Shown: positions 44,310-53,684, counted from the stretch's first letter. The stretch: 64,000 nucleotides of DNA from Rhizobium acidisoli (GCF_002531755.2 NZ_CP035001.1:310001-374000), one strand, 5' to 3'. Made by a program: numbers and translations. The notes: generated from the letters alone by a model not told the origin.

Positions 44310-46163
44310 CTAAATAAACTCGTGGCGCGGTAAAGAACCCTGCCTTGATCTAACACCGTTGGCCGCAGTTTGATGGGGAGGCCGCTGTGCGCGGTCTCTG
44401 AGCAACGTTGTTGCCTCTACGCGGTTGACTGCCTTTGAGAAAAGATATCCCTGCCCGAGCTTGCAGCCGAGCTTTTCCAGCTGTTCGGCCTGGGCTTCAG
44501 ATTCTATTCCTTCTGCTACCACCCGGACGCCGAGGTTGCTGGCAATGCCGATCAGCCCTTCGACGATGAATAAGCCAGCATCTCCAGGCGTCAACCGATC
44601 GACAAAGGACTTATCGATTTTGAGGATATCGACGGGTATGGTCAGCAAGTGGGTAAGGGAGGCAAATCCGGTCCCGAAATCGTCCAGGGCCACTTTAATT
44701 CCTTCTGCGCGCAGGGCCTTGATCTCCGCCGCAACAACATGATCGCGCTGCCCGAGGTAGACCGATTCCGTCACCTCCAGTATGACGTGGTCTAGCGGAA
44801 CTTCAGCCTCGTCAAAAGCTTTGCAGATCTTTTCCCTTAGGGCTCCGGCGCGAAAGTCTGCGGCGGACAGATTGATGCCGACATGCTGCAGAGGGAGACC
44901 AGCATCAAGCCAGCTCCGCATGTCGTGCGCCACGCTTGTCATCATCCGCTGGGTCAGTTCGGCGGCCACGCGAGCATCCTTCGCGGCTTCCTGGAAGTGT
45001 GCAGCGGCGATGACCTCGCCCGACGGCGTGGTCATCCGGCACAGGGCTTCAAAGCCAACAATCTCTCTGGTGTCGATGCGCACGATGGGCTGATAATGCG
45101 GATTGATGCGACCTTGCGAGAGCGCAAGACTGACGTCCCGAACCGCTCTGAAACGCCTCGTTAGCGCCGTGCCGAGGCCGCGGTGAAACTGCAAATACTT
45201 CCCCCGATTGTTTTCCTTTGCATGATAAAGAGCCACGTCGGCGTTTCGGCGGATTTGGTCGGGCGTCAAGCCGTCTTCTGGTAACGCTCCGCCGATGGTT
45301 GCGGCAGGAACGACGACATGACCGTCACATTCGGCGGGTAATGCCAACGCAGCAAGGATCTCAGTCGCCGTCCGTTCCAGACCGAGGCTCTGCATCGGAA
45401 ACACGATCAAGGCAAATTCATCGCCGCCGAGCCTGAAGGCTGCTTCTGCCCCCACGGCGGCGCGAAGACGAACTGCGACCGTATTGATCAGTGCGTCGCC
45501 GGCCGCGTGACCGAAGGTGTCATTCACGAGTTTCAGATTATCGAGGTCAGCGAGCAAAATTCCCCAAGCGCGCTCGGAGATGTCAAGTTCTTGGTTCAAG
45601 ACCCGATCGAAGGCAGCCCGGTTTGGTAGGCCGGTTAAAGCGTCCGTGTAAGTCAGGCGCTGGCGCTCTCTGACACGCTCTTCGCGATCGATAGCAATTG
45701 AGCAGAGGTGGACGCAGGCGTCGATGACCTTTTGCTCGAGATCGCTAGGGGTTCGCACCTCGCGATAATAGAAGGCGAAGGTCCCGACGACGCGGTCGCC
45801 ACTTTTGATCGGGCTTGACCAGCAGGCACGAATACCGATTGGCATAGCGAGTGACCGATAATCCTGCCAACGTGGGTCCGTCGCGATATCGGCGACGATC
45901 ACCGGCTCTCCATAGTACGCAGCCGTGCCGCAGGAACCAGCCAATGGTCCGGCCTTCAGGTTTTCGATCGCGGCCGAATAGGACGCCGGAAGCGACGGGG
46001 CCGCGAGCGTATGCAGGCAGCGGCCATCGTATGCCAGAACCGAGGCGGAAATGCCGGGGACCGCGGACTCGACCCTCAAGCAGAGCTCCGCCATTGTCGT
46101 CGCCAACGGCTCTCCCTTGGCGATCATCTCAAGAATGGCGTTCTGCAAGGTGAGTATCATCAT
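44310..46163 (-). CDS. GAF-GGDEF-EAL cyclic-di-GMP enzyme
   Basis: This 617-residue soluble protein has a GAF sensor at about 25-160 (GSCGTAAYYGEPVIVADIAT), a GGDEF domain with GGDEF at 246-250, and an EAL domain with EALCRM at 372-377. EAL catalytic groups are present in INLSAADF, EVTES, DDFGTGFASL and KIDKSF, so both activities are possible. It is probably controlled by a ligand or redox signal through GAF. It is the first gene of a likely operon with the HD-GYP phosphodiesterase. The ribosome site is weak. Confidence 0.9.
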   Translation of the reverse strand: MMILTLQNAILEMIAKGEPLATTMAELCLRVESAVPGISASVLAYDGRCLHTLAAPSLPASYSAAIENLKAGPLAGSCGTAAYYGEPVIVADIATDPRWQDYRSLAMPIGIRACWSSPIKSGDRVVGTFAFYYREVRTPSDLEQKVIDACVHLCSIAIDREERVRERQRLTYTDALTGLPNRAAFDRVLNQELDISERAWGILLADLDNLKLVNDTFGHAAGDALINTVAVRLRAAVGAEAAFRLGGDEFALIVFPMQSLGLERTATEILAALALPAECDGHVVVPAATIGGALPEDGLTPDQIRRNADVALYHAKENNRGKYLQFHRGLGTALTRRFRAVRDVSLALSQGRINPHYQPIVRIDTREIVGFEALCRMTTPSGEVIAAAHFQEAAKDARVAAELTQRMMTSVAHDMRSWLDAGLPLQHVGINLSAADFRAGALREKICKAFDEAEVPLDHVILEVTESVYLGQRDHVVAAEIKALRAEGIKVALDDFGTGFASLTHLLTIPVDILKIDKSFVDRLTPGDAGLFIVEGLIGIASNLGVRVVAEGIESEAQAEQLEKLGCKLGQGYLFSKAVNRVEATTLLRDRAQRPPHQTAANGVRSRQGSLPRHEFI

Positions 46164-46443
46164 GCACCGTCTCGAAAAGGAGATAGCTACCTATCAGCCC
46201 CGCTTTCAGATCGAGTTATCCGATTGCTTAAAAATTGAGACGTCTTGACGGCTTTAGATCCGCCGTGGGACGGGTAATACCTCCAATATCCAAGCCAGCA
46301 TCAGACGTCGCCGGCCTTCGTCAAGGTAGTTGAGGCGCTGCGGTATCGCGGTCAGTCCGAAACGTGCCTGGCAGCGGGGTCGTTGCGAAGTCGATCCCAG
46401 AGAGCTATGACATTCGCCAGTCAATCCGGAAAGGGAAAATCGC
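46164..46443. other. Divergent upstream region of the cold-shock gene
   Basis: Promoters of both the GAF-GGDEF-EAL gene and the cold-shock gene should lie here. No specific element was identified. Confidence 0.4.
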
Positions 46444-46644
46444 GTGGCAAACGGTACCGTCAAGTTCTTCAACCAGGACAAGGGCTTCGGCTTCATCACG
46501 CCGGATAACGGCGGGCAGGACGTCTTCGTCCACATCTCCGCGGTGCAAGGCGGATCGCTGCGCGACGGCCAGGCGGTCAGCTACGAGGTAGGCCAGGATC
46601 GCAAGACCGGAAAGTCCAAGGCGGAAAACGTGCGTCCGGCCTGA
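46444..46644 (+). CDS. Cold-shock-domain protein (CspA family)
   Basis: This 66-residue protein has the RNA-binding motifs KGFGFITPD and DVFVHISAV in the five-strand cold-shock barrel. It starts at GTG with GGAAAGGG upstream. Family members bind single-stranded RNA or DNA and act as RNA chaperones during cold or stress. It is a single gene. Confidence 0.95.
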   Translation: MANGTVKFFNQDKGFGFITPDNGGQDVFVHISAVQGGSLRDGQAVSYEVGQDRKTGKSKAENVRPA

Positions 46645-46949
46645 CTGCCGACGCAACAAAAAAGCCGGGGCGAAACCGCACCGACTTTCGTTTGTCTGCC
46701 TGCTCTAAAGGCTCCGACTTTATCGGCCACGTATAGGCGAGTTATTCAACGTGGCCGCTCGCCATCCGCCGAGACATGCTCGGCGCCCGCATCCGGGTGA
46801 TGCTACGCGCTGCCCGCCGGGTCGATGATCTCGCCTGTGACCTCCGTGATGACGACGGTTCGGTAGGACGTCGAGACTGAGTGCAGCGGTTCGCCGCCTG
46901 TTCATTCAGGCACTCTGCAAACGGGCCTCTCCAACCTCTAAGAATATCT
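46645..46949. other. Gap after the cold-shock gene
   Basis: A weak hairpin and A-run (AAAAAAGCCGGGGCG) near 46655 may act as a terminator. No gene was recognised. Confidence 0.4.
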
Positions 46950-47789
46950 TCAGAGCTTAGCTTGTTCGACGGAGCTAAAACGCAGTGCTCTGCCGTCTGC
47001 CGCGACTATCGCATCCATCTCCTCTGCGAGCGCATCGCGATCATCGACACCGCGCAAGAGACGGCCAGCCAGAGTATCGAAACGTCCGGCAGCGATGTCG
47101 GCAATCAAGAGTGCAGCCCGTGACGGTTCGATGTTGACACCATCCTCAAAAAGCTTCTGGATCCCGGGCAAGTAGGTTTTCCCGGCCTCCGACGATAGCT
47201 GCAACTCGGTCATCGCAGTGCGAACAAGACCGGGATCGACGGCGAACGCGCGCACGTTGTTGCCAATGGTTGTGTCGTTCAGACATTCGGTGAAACGCAT
47301 AATGGCGGCCTTGCTGGACGCGTAGCCAGAGCCATGAGGAAAGCTGTTGCCCGTTCCGCCACCAACGAGGTTTACGATTCGGCCGCTGCCCTGCGCCAAC
47401 ATCATAGGGGCGGCCGTGCGGCAAGTGTTGAATGTACCACGCAGATTGATCTCGACATCCCGCCACCAAACCAGGGGATCGCAGTCCCAAATAGGACCAA
47501 AGCCCTGAAATGAGCCGTGGTTGTTGATGAGAATGTCGATCGGACCCAATTCGCTCGCAACGCGAGCAAAGGCACTTTCAACGGCGGCAAGGTCAATCAA
47601 GTCCGTCGAAACAGCGATCGCTTCACCGCCCGCTTCCTCAATGAGAGAGACTGTTTCCTCAATCTCGGTCGCCGTTCGCGCCAACGCGGCGACCTTCGCC
47701 CCTTCCCTAGCCTGCTGCAGAGCGATCTCTCGACCTATTCCTCTGCCGCCGCCAGTTACGACTGCGATCATGTTCGAAAGGCGGGCCAT
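46950..47789 (-). CDS. Short-chain dehydrogenase/reductase
   Basis: The ATG at 47789 has AGGAGA upstream. The 279-residue SDR has TGGGRGIG at 12-19, NNHG at 89-92, and Tyr156/Lys160 in YASSK. The usual catalytic Ser position is occupied by Gly-rich sequence (RIVNLVGGGTGNSF), which may lower activity or be compensated by the nearby Ser149. The gene stands alone on the minus strand. The substrate is unknown. Confidence 0.85.
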   Translation of the reverse strand: MARLSNMIAVVTGGGRGIGREIALQQAREGAKVAALARTATEIEETVSLIEEAGGEAIAVSTDLIDLAAVESAFARVASELGPIDILINNHGSFQGFGPIWDCDPLVWWRDVEINLRGTFNTCRTAAPMMLAQGSGRIVNLVGGGTGNSFPHGSGYASSKAAIMRFTECLNDTTIGNNVRAFAVDPGLVRTAMTELQLSSEAGKTYLPGIQKLFEDGVNIEPSRAALLIADIAAGRFDTLAGRLLRGVDDRDALAEEMDAIVAADGRALRFSSVEQAKL

Positions 47790-48009
47790 GCTTTCTCCTA
47801 TGGCGATTTAACAATCGATCTGGATACACAAAAATATGTATGCCTCGGCGGCTGATGGCAATGACGGCGGCTCGACTTCGATCTCGCGGTGACGGCCAAT
47901 TTCAAGGCATCTACCGGGAGCCGCTGGACGACGCGCTGGCGCACGACCTTCGTCGCTTTCCTTGTTGGGAAAAGCCGAAAACCGTTCCGTTACGTCTCTG
48001 CTGGGGCGC

Positions 48010-48414
48010 TCAATCGCCCGGTCGACCTGGAAGTCCAGTCAGATCCTGCGCCCATGCCAACGCCGAAGAGCACCAGATCTGCGAATGGGGTTTCAGCTCC
48101 TGACGCTGATTGACCGTTCCCAGTCTGACACCGACCTGCTCGGCGTCTTCATTCTCTCCCGCCGTATAGATGGGCGATCCGCAATCGGAACAGAAGAACT
48201 GCAGCCGCCGACGACCATTGTCGGCGGTCTTAACATAAAGCTTGGGCTCACCTGACGTGATATGGAACTGGCTACGTTGTGTGCTGACGGTCACCCTATA
48301 GGCGGTGCCAGTCAATCTCTGGCAGTCGGTACAATGGCAGATCGCGACGTCTTGCGGATCGACCTCGGCTTCATATGTGATCTTTCCGCATTGGCATGCG
48401 CCATCGATGTGCAT
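48010..48414 (-). CDS. GFA-family (formaldehyde-activating-like) zinc protein
   Basis: The ATG at 48414 is preceded by GGAGAG. The 134-residue protein carries the GFA zinc sites: CQCG at residues 7-10, CHCTDC at about 26-31 and CSDCG near 76. GFA domains resemble glutathione-dependent formaldehyde-activating enzyme but most members have no proven activity. It is transcribed divergently from an AraC gene at 48561, which may control it. Confidence 0.85.
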   Translation of the reverse strand: MHIDGACQCGKITYEAEVDPQDVAICHCTDCQRLTGTAYRVTVSTQRSQFHITSGEPKLYVKTADNGRRRLQFFCSDCGSPIYTAGENEDAEQVGVRLGTVNQRQELKPHSQIWCSSALAWAQDLTGLPGRPGD

Positions 48415-48560
48415 GTCAGCTCTCCATCCAGTGTTGCTGCTTCGGGACAAAGAGGATGGCCCTGACAAGTCGACATCTAGTCTTGCCTCCCCGCGCTACC
48501 TTCTTGATTTCTGCGCTTGGGCCGCTCACGGGATGTTGTCTGCAGGGAGATGGAGAAAAT

Positions 48561-49601
48561 ATGAAAAACGTGACAAGTGACGTGGGATGTCTAACTGAAA
48601 ACCCACGAGATTCCATGTCCGAAGTCGACTGGTTGAGTCATCTCCTGCAGATCGTCAGCGTGACCGGCCAACTCGAGGTCCGGTGTTCATATGGTGCACC
48701 GTGGCGAGTTGCGTGGCCGCGGGCTGCGGCGAATGAGATCCCATACCACGTGATCGTCAAGGGTCGGGCCATCTTCGAGCACCCGGAGACCAAATCGACG
48801 AAAGAACTTTGCGCGGGAGATATCATATTGCTGCCTCACGGCGCGCCGCACATGCTCCATGATGGCAGCGGGGAAACACCTATCGCAACGCGACAGCACC
48901 GGGGAACCGCTGGCTGGATGCTGAGCGAGAACGATAGCCATGACGAGCAACTCGATCTTTTGTGCGGCCGCTTCTTCATCGCGCCGCCCCATGATCGGCT
49001 GATCCGCACCTACCTGCCCACAGACGTGGTGGCGCGTGCAATCGACCGTCGTGAAGTGGACGGTGAGGGCTCCGCCACCGATCAACTGGCCAGTCTGGTG
49101 GGGTTGATGCGCATGGAGGCGGCCGGCGACCTGGTGGGTGGCCGCGCCGTTTTGAACGCCCTGTCTTCAGTTCTGTTTACCCTTGTGCTGAGAGCAGCAA
49201 GTGAATCGAAAAAAGCCCCCGAGGGACTGTTGGCGCTCGCCGGTCATCCAAGACTGGCGCCTGCAGTCACCGCAATGCTCGCCGACCCGGCAAAGCCCTG
49301 GAAATTGCCCGATCTGGCAGATCTGTGCGGCATGTCCCGCGCTACGTTCATGCGCCGCTTCCAGGACAGGCTCGGTTGCTCCGCGCTCGACCTCTTGACT
49401 GATTTGCGCATGAGCCTGGCCGCCAACGATCTCAAGAAGCCGGCGGTCAGTACCGAGGCAATCGCCGAAACGGTCGGCTATCAATCCGTTTCGGCATTCC
49501 GCCGCGTGTTCACCGAGAAGATGGGGATGACGCCAGGGGAATGGCGAAGGCTGGCGCAGACCGGCGGGAAAAGTGAGGGTTGGTGCTGGGCTAAAGCTTG
49601 A
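48561..49601 (+). CDS. AraC-family regulator with large N-terminal sensor
   Basis: The start at 48561 follows GGAGAAA, giving 346 residues. The N-terminal cupin-like AraC-binding domain covers about residues 20-215 (VKGRAIFEHPETKSTKELCA, then LLPHGAPHMLHDG). The C-terminal helix-turn-helix pair reads LPDLADLCGMSRATFMRRFQ and AIAETVGYQSVSAFRRVFTE. Regulators of this type usually govern an adjacent oxidoreductase. Downstream lie broken nitroreductase and azoreductase genes, its probable former targets. Confidence 0.85.
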   Translation: MKNVTSDVGCLTENPRDSMSEVDWLSHLLQIVSVTGQLEVRCSYGAPWRVAWPRAAANEIPYHVIVKGRAIFEHPETKSTKELCAGDIILLPHGAPHMLHDGSGETPIATRQHRGTAGWMLSENDSHDEQLDLLCGRFFIAPPHDRLIRTYLPTDVVARAIDRREVDGEGSATDQLASLVGLMRMEAAGDLVGGRAVLNALSSVLFTLVLRAASESKKAPEGLLALAGHPRLAPAVTAMLADPAKPWKLPDLADLCGMSRATFMRRFQDRLGCSALDLLTDLRMSLAANDLKKPAVSTEAIAETVGYQSVSAFRRVFTEKMGMTPGEWRRLAQTGGKSEGWCWAKA

Positions 49602-49696
49602 TCCTTTTGAGCATTAGATTGAGGCAATTCAGTCTCGATAATATCATTGCTGCTCGTAAAATCGGCTCCGTAATCACTTGATGAGGGAGCCACCCA

Positions 49697-49909
49697 ATGA
49701 ACTACATCAGCAACACAGCCTCCGAAACTACGCCGACGAATGCGGTTATCGACACCATCCTCAGCCGCAGCGCCGCCAAATATTACGACACCACCGCCAC
49801 ATTGAGCGACGATCATATCCGGGATCTGGTGCGCATCGGCACGTCGGCGCCGACATCATTCCATCTTCAGAACTGGCGATTTATCGCCGTCCGCACGTCG
49901 CTCTGGTAG
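49697..49909 (+). pseudogene. Nitroreductase N-terminal fragment
   Basis: The 70-codon frame contains ILSRSAAKYYDTTATLSDDH and then LVRIGTSAPTSFHLQNWRFI. This is the FMN-binding start of a nitroreductase, with a SxxRxKxYxxxxxl pattern and SAPTSFHLQNWRF. A stop follows shortly after and the remaining roughly 130 residues are absent. Confidence 0.7.
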
Positions 49910-50038
49910 CCATGTACACGCTGACGAACCTGTTCAACAATGTCTTCGATCCCGACAAGGACTTTCCCGCCGTTGCGCCAGCTGGCGCGATCTGAGTTCC
50001 GCTCTCTCGCACCCTCATGAAGCCGTTGGATCAATCCC

Positions 50039-50539
50039 ATGAACATCCTCCATATTGATAGCAGCCAGCGTCTGGAATGGCATAGTCGTGCGCTTTCGGC
50101 GGCGATCGTCGAGAAGCTTCTTGAGGTTGCACCCACGGCAAGCATCACACGGCGTGACATCGGGGCAGATCCCCTGCCCCAGACCACGCTGTTATATGCC
50201 GCCGCGTTGGCATCACCGGCGAGCTTGGCAGCGCCGCCTGCGGGCTCCCACGAAATACTTATCGGGGAGGTCGAAGCGGCGGACATGATTGTAATCGGAA
50301 CGCCGATGCACAATCTGACCATTCCCTCGGTTCTCAAGGCCTGGATCGACCAGATCCTGCGCGTCGGCCGCACGATGAAATCGACTCCGGCGGAAAAGGT
50401 TGGACTGCTCCATGACCGTCCTGTGTTTATCGGAGTCGCTTCGGGCGCCTTCTACACCGGTGAAAGAGCGAACCAACCCGATTTTCTCACACCCTACCTG
50501 TCCCTGTCGCTGAGCTCGATCGGGCTGAAGACGCAATAA
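50039..50539 (+). pseudogene. FMN-dependent NADH-azoreductase, nonsense-truncated
   Basis: The frame encodes a flavodoxin-like azoreductase: NILHIDSSQRLEWHSRALSA, IGTPMHNLTIPSVLKAWIDQ and RVGRTMKSTPAEKVGLLHDR. It is stopped by TAA at 50537 after IGLKTQ. Beyond the stop the same frame goes on with FFPLQGTAFLG, which still fits the family, so a single nonsense mutation broke the gene. It may retain partial fold but lacks its last strand and helix. Confidence 0.7.
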
Positions 50540-50649
50540 TTCTTTCCGCTGCAAGGCACCGCGTTCCTCGGCTGGGAACATGCGGCAGTGGCGCGGCAGG
50601 CGCTTCTCGCCGCCCGGGGCGGAATGGTTGAGTGTCCGGGCCGCCAGCG

Positions 50650-50814
50650 TGGATGTCTCCGGGACCCGGCACGCCTGAACTGGTCACCCTCTACGACAAC
50701 GCTAGAACCTATGTCGATGGAAAATGGCTGACGCTTCCCGTCTCGGATGGAAGCGATCTGCAGGATGTCAAAGACCTCTTGCTGATGAAGCGCTCGCCGG
50801 TATCGGACCTGTGA
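50650..50814 (+). pseudogene. Small remnant of unknown family
   Basis: The plus strand reads LVTLYDNARTYVDGKWLTLP then SDLQDVKDLLLMKRSP and a stop. It resembles the C-terminal end of DUF3788-type proteins, but the evidence is thin. Confidence 0.3.
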
Positions 50815-50949
50815 TTGCCAATTATTGAGGCTCGTCCGTCGGCATCCGGTCAAACAAGCCACAGTCGAGCGGCAACTGCCTGCACAAGGCCGATATTGGC
50901 TTGTGGTCCTCAAATCTTTCAATGCAACGGAAATTAAGGAGTGCGTCCC

Positions 50950-51867
50950 ATGAAAGCCATTGTAGCAACCAACCCGGAGGCGGAGCTTGCCGGTCTAAAA
51001 CTGATGGAACGACCCGAGCCAACGGCCGCCATCAACGACGTCGTTGTCAGGGTTCATGCGGCGGGGTTCGTCAATACCGAACTTGAATGGCCCTCTACCT
51101 GGACCGATCGGACCTCGCATGATCGGACGCCGTCAATCCTTGGTCATGAGGTGGCTGGCGTGGTCACGGCTTTGGGTTACGGCACCACAGGACTGTCGAT
51201 CGGCCAGCGCGTATTCGGCCTGGCTGACTGGTACCGCGACGGCACGCTTGCCGAATATGTCTCTCTGGAGGCACGCAATCTGGCGCCGCTGCCGGGTGAT
51301 GTCGATTTCACTGTCGGTGCCAGTCTGCCGATCTCGGGCCTCACCGCTTGGCAGGGTCTGTTCCAGCATGGCCGACTTCAGGCGGGACAAACAGTTCTGG
51401 CGCACGGTGCAGCCGGCGCCGTCGGCTCGATCGTGACGCAGCTCGCGAAGGAAGCCGGTGCCTATGTCGTCGGTACGGGGCGCACCGCCGACCGTCAAAA
51501 GGTTCTCGACTTCGGGGCGAATGAGTTCGTCGATCTTGCAAACGACAGCCTTGAAGACATAGGCAGCGTGGACTTGGTCTTCGACGTCATCGGCGGGGAC
51601 ATCCAGAAGCGGTCGGCTGCCCTGATCAGAACCGGCGGAACGCTTGTGACTGCGGTCGGGCCAACCGATGTTCGGCCTGCAAACGGATCCACCGTTGATT
51701 TTGTGGTTGAGGCCGATCGAAACCAACTGTTCGAGATCGTGCAGCGGGTCCGCGATGGCAGACTGCGTACAAATGTCGGCAAGATCACAACTTTGACCGA
51801 CGCGGTCGCCGCGCTCACCTCAACGGAGCGGCGCGCAGGAAAAACCGTCATCCGCGTTCTGGCCTGA
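50950..51867 (+). CDS. Quinone-oxidoreductase-like MDR-family dehydrogenase
   Basis: AAGGAG lies upstream of the ATG at 50950. The 305-residue zinc-free medium-chain dehydrogenase has an N-terminal catalytic barrel (ILGHEVAGVVTALGYGTTGL). The NADPH-binding loop is GAAGAVG at 153-159, followed by GTGRTADRQKVLDFGANEFV. It probably reduces quinones or enones. Its last 330 or so bases, and sequence past its stop, are copied at 34550-34965, and a shorter piece at 52737-52945. Confidence 0.85.
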   Translation: MKAIVATNPEAELAGLKLMERPEPTAAINDVVVRVHAAGFVNTELEWPSTWTDRTSHDRTPSILGHEVAGVVTALGYGTTGLSIGQRVFGLADWYRDGTLAEYVSLEARNLAPLPGDVDFTVGASLPISGLTAWQGLFQHGRLQAGQTVLAHGAAGAVGSIVTQLAKEAGAYVVGTGRTADRQKVLDFGANEFVDLANDSLEDIGSVDLVFDVIGGDIQKRSAALIRTGGTLVTAVGPTDVRPANGSTVDFVVEADRNQLFEIVQRVRDGRLRTNVGKITTLTDAVAALTSTERRAGKTVIRVLA

Positions 51868-51933
51868 TCAATCCGCATCTGGGGCGGCCAACCATTCTGG
51901 ACGCCCTTTCGCCTTGGCGCTACGCCCGCGTGG

Positions 51934-51964
51934 GGAGAGGATGGCTGCAACCATCCTCTCCTTT
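51934..51964 (+). terminator. Strong rho-independent-type hairpin
   Basis: GGAGAGGATGG and CCATCCTCTCC form an 11-pair perfect stem around CTGCAA, followed by TTT. It lies 67 bases after the quinone-oxidoreductase-like gene. Confidence 0.75.
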
Positions 51965-52070
51965 CGGTAAGGCTACCGTGCAACAACTACGGAAGTTGCG
52001 CAACATGCAACGTGTCAATATCCACGGTTCCCGGCGGACGTTCGTCCGCGTCACCAACCGGATCCAAGAA

Positions 52071-52361
52071 ATGACCGCAACCGACACCGCCACCCTCCTC
52101 GAAGACGCCGCCGATCGGATTGCTGACATCTCCCGACCGGATCTGCAGATCATGCTTCGGCGGGCTGCGCTGAGGCTACGCAACGCCTCGGCCGTCTCGA
52201 TGGATGATGATGTGGAAGAAGTCCTTCGTGACCTGGCCGGGGAGTTCGGACTGACGCGCAACGACACCATCAGGTTCATCGTCAGGGAATGGATGGCTAA
52301 GAACACCTATCTGCCGGTGCATATGCTAGATAAAGACGGGGATGTAGATGGGAACAGGTGA
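52071..52361 (+). CDS. Hypothetical protein (96 aa), possible DNA-binding
   Basis: The likely start is the ATG at 52071; the ribosome site is weak and 52005 is an alternative. The product is helical with LLEDAADRIADISRPDLQIM, then LRRAALRLRNASAVSMDDDV and RNDTIRFIVREWMAKNTYLP. The middle helices have a ribbon-helix-helix-like or antitoxin-like appearance, but no family can be named. It stands alone after a strong terminator. Confidence 0.5.
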   Translation: MTATDTATLLEDAADRIADISRPDLQIMLRRAALRLRNASAVSMDDDVEEVLRDLAGEFGLTRNDTIRFIVREWMAKNTYLPVHMLDKDGDVDGNR

Positions 52362-52423
52362 GCCGCGGATCACAACTGCGACTGCGACGCCACTCCCAAG
52401 TTGCTAGCGAGCCTGACGGAACG

Positions 52424-52639
52424 TCACGACAGAAAGGGTTCGGCCGGCCTCACAAAAATTTCTATTGCATAACCCGAAACATCCCGCCCGTCGCCCGCCG
52501 CCCTCCTCATATACTCCTTTGCAAGCGTCATGGCTTCTGCGCGAGCATCGTCCAAAGAGGCAAAATCTGCTTTCGCAACATCGTTCACCGCGCCGACCGG
52601 CGTTATCAGGTGAAAAATGTAGCGGGCTGCAGTGCTCAT
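52424..52639 (-). CDS. DUF6894-like small protein
   Basis: The 71-residue product has the layout of DUF6894 proteins: YIFHLITPVGAVNDVAKADF, a helix DDARAEAMTLAKEYMRRAAG, and a final strand YAIEIFVRPAEPF. Such proteins are abundant in Rhizobiales and have no known function. Confidence 0.65.
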   Translation of the reverse strand: MSTAARYIFHLITPVGAVNDVAKADFASLDDARAEAMTLAKEYMRRAAGDGRDVSGYAIEIFVRPAEPFLS

Positions 52640-52736
52640 TCGTCAGATCTAGGCGGTTTCAACGGCAGGCCAAGGACAGGTCTTGGTAAACTATTCAATT
52701 TCAAGATGCAGCGGATACCATCGTCGCCGCCTGGCG

Positions 52737-52945
52737 AGGCCGATGGAAACCAACTGTTCGAGATCGTGCAGCGGCTCCGCGATGGCAGACTGCGTACAAA
52801 TCTCGGCAAGATCACAACTTTGACCGACGCTGTCGCCGCGCTCACCTCAACGGAGCGGCGCGCAGGAAAAACCGTCATCCGCGTTCCGGCCTGATCAATC
52901 CGCATCTGGGGCGGCCAACCATTCCGAGCGCCCCACTCTCCTATA
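52737..52945 (+). pseudogene. Third copy of the quinone-oxidoreductase 3' end
   Basis: The sequence from GAGGCCGATGGAAACCAACT to the stop and about 50 bases beyond is almost identical to the end of the 50950 gene. Translation gives NQLFEIVQRLRDGRLRTNLG and LTSTERRAGKTVIRVPA. It has no promoter or upstream domain and is shorter than the copy at 34550. Confidence 0.85.
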
Positions 52946-53065
52946 CGAACCACCGACCCCGCCACAGGAACCCGCGCGCCTGCAGCAAAATATTGCGCAG
53001 CTGGATTTGCACATCCGACGGCCGACGAATTGGAGTGGAGGTCAGGCGTAGATTTTATCACCAAA

Positions 53066-53085
53066 TGGTGCTATTCATAGCACCA
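53066..53085. promoter_or_regulatory. Perfect palindrome upstream of vapBC, probable operator
   Basis: TGGTGCTAT-TC-ATAGCACCA is a perfect nine-base inverted repeat 18 bases before the antitoxin start. VapBC complexes autoregulate by binding such sites. Confidence 0.75.
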
Positions 53086-53103
53086 TAATCAGGAAGCCGG
53101 ACG

Positions 53104-53304
53104 ATGCGATCGACTATCAATCTCGACGACACCCTTATGGAAAGGGCTAGGTCTCTGACGGGCACGAAAGAAACCGCCACTCTGGTCCGCCAAGCGTTGG
53201 AGACGCTTGTTCGTGTGGAGTCGGGAAAACGCCTAATCGCGCTCGGCGGCACTATGCCGGATGCGAAAGCGGCTCCACGCCGCCGGAGCGTAGCTGCCAA
53301 GTGA
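53104..53304 (+). CDS. vapB: VapB-type antitoxin
   Basis: This 66-residue protein starts with a ribbon-helix-helix-like DNA-binding region (MRSTINLDDTLMERARSLTG, then TATLVRQALETLVRVESGKR). It has a basic C-terminal tail that should wrap the toxin. It is the first gene of a type II toxin-antitoxin pair; its stop overlaps the toxin start (GTGA). The palindrome upstream is its likely operator. Confidence 0.85.
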   Translation: MRSTINLDDTLMERARSLTGTKETATLVRQALETLVRVESGKRLIALGGTMPDAKAAPRRRSVAAK

Positions 53305-53684
53305 TACTTGCCGACACTTCCATCTGGATCGATCATTTCCGGCATGCCGATTCAGAGCTGCGTAGGATTATTGAGGACGACCGTCTCTTATGCCATCCAG
53401 CCGTAATCGGAGAGCTCGCACTTGGCAGCCTTGGGGATCGCAGTAGTGTGATAGCATTCCTGGCGGCCCAGCGCGAAGCGTTCGTCGCGACGCACGACGA
53501 AGTTATGATGATGATTGATCGCCACGCCATTTTCAGCATGGGCATTGGCTACACAGATGCCCACTTGATGGCCTCAGTTCTCCTCGACCAACGAGCGGCG
53601 CTGTGGACCAGAGACAAGCGTCTGCGGGCAGCGGCCGAAAAGGCGGGGGCTTCACTGCACACCCCTGACAACCCGCGAAACTAA
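53301..53684 (+). CDS. vapC: VapC-type PIN-domain toxin
   Basis: Translation begins at GTG overlapping the antitoxin stop. The 127-residue PIN domain has the acidic metal ligands: Asp5 in LADTSIWIDHF, Glu in IGELALG, Asp in GYTDAHLMAS and Asp in WTRDKRL. PIN toxins cleave RNA, often tRNA or rRNA. All catalytic positions appear intact, so the module should be functional and may stabilise the replicon. Confidence 0.9.
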   Translation: MILADTSIWIDHFRHADSELRRIIEDDRLLCHPAVIGELALGSLGDRSSVIAFLAAQREAFVATHDEVMMMIDRHAIFSMGIGYTDAHLMASVLLDQRAALWTRDKRLRAAAEKAGASLHTPDNPRN

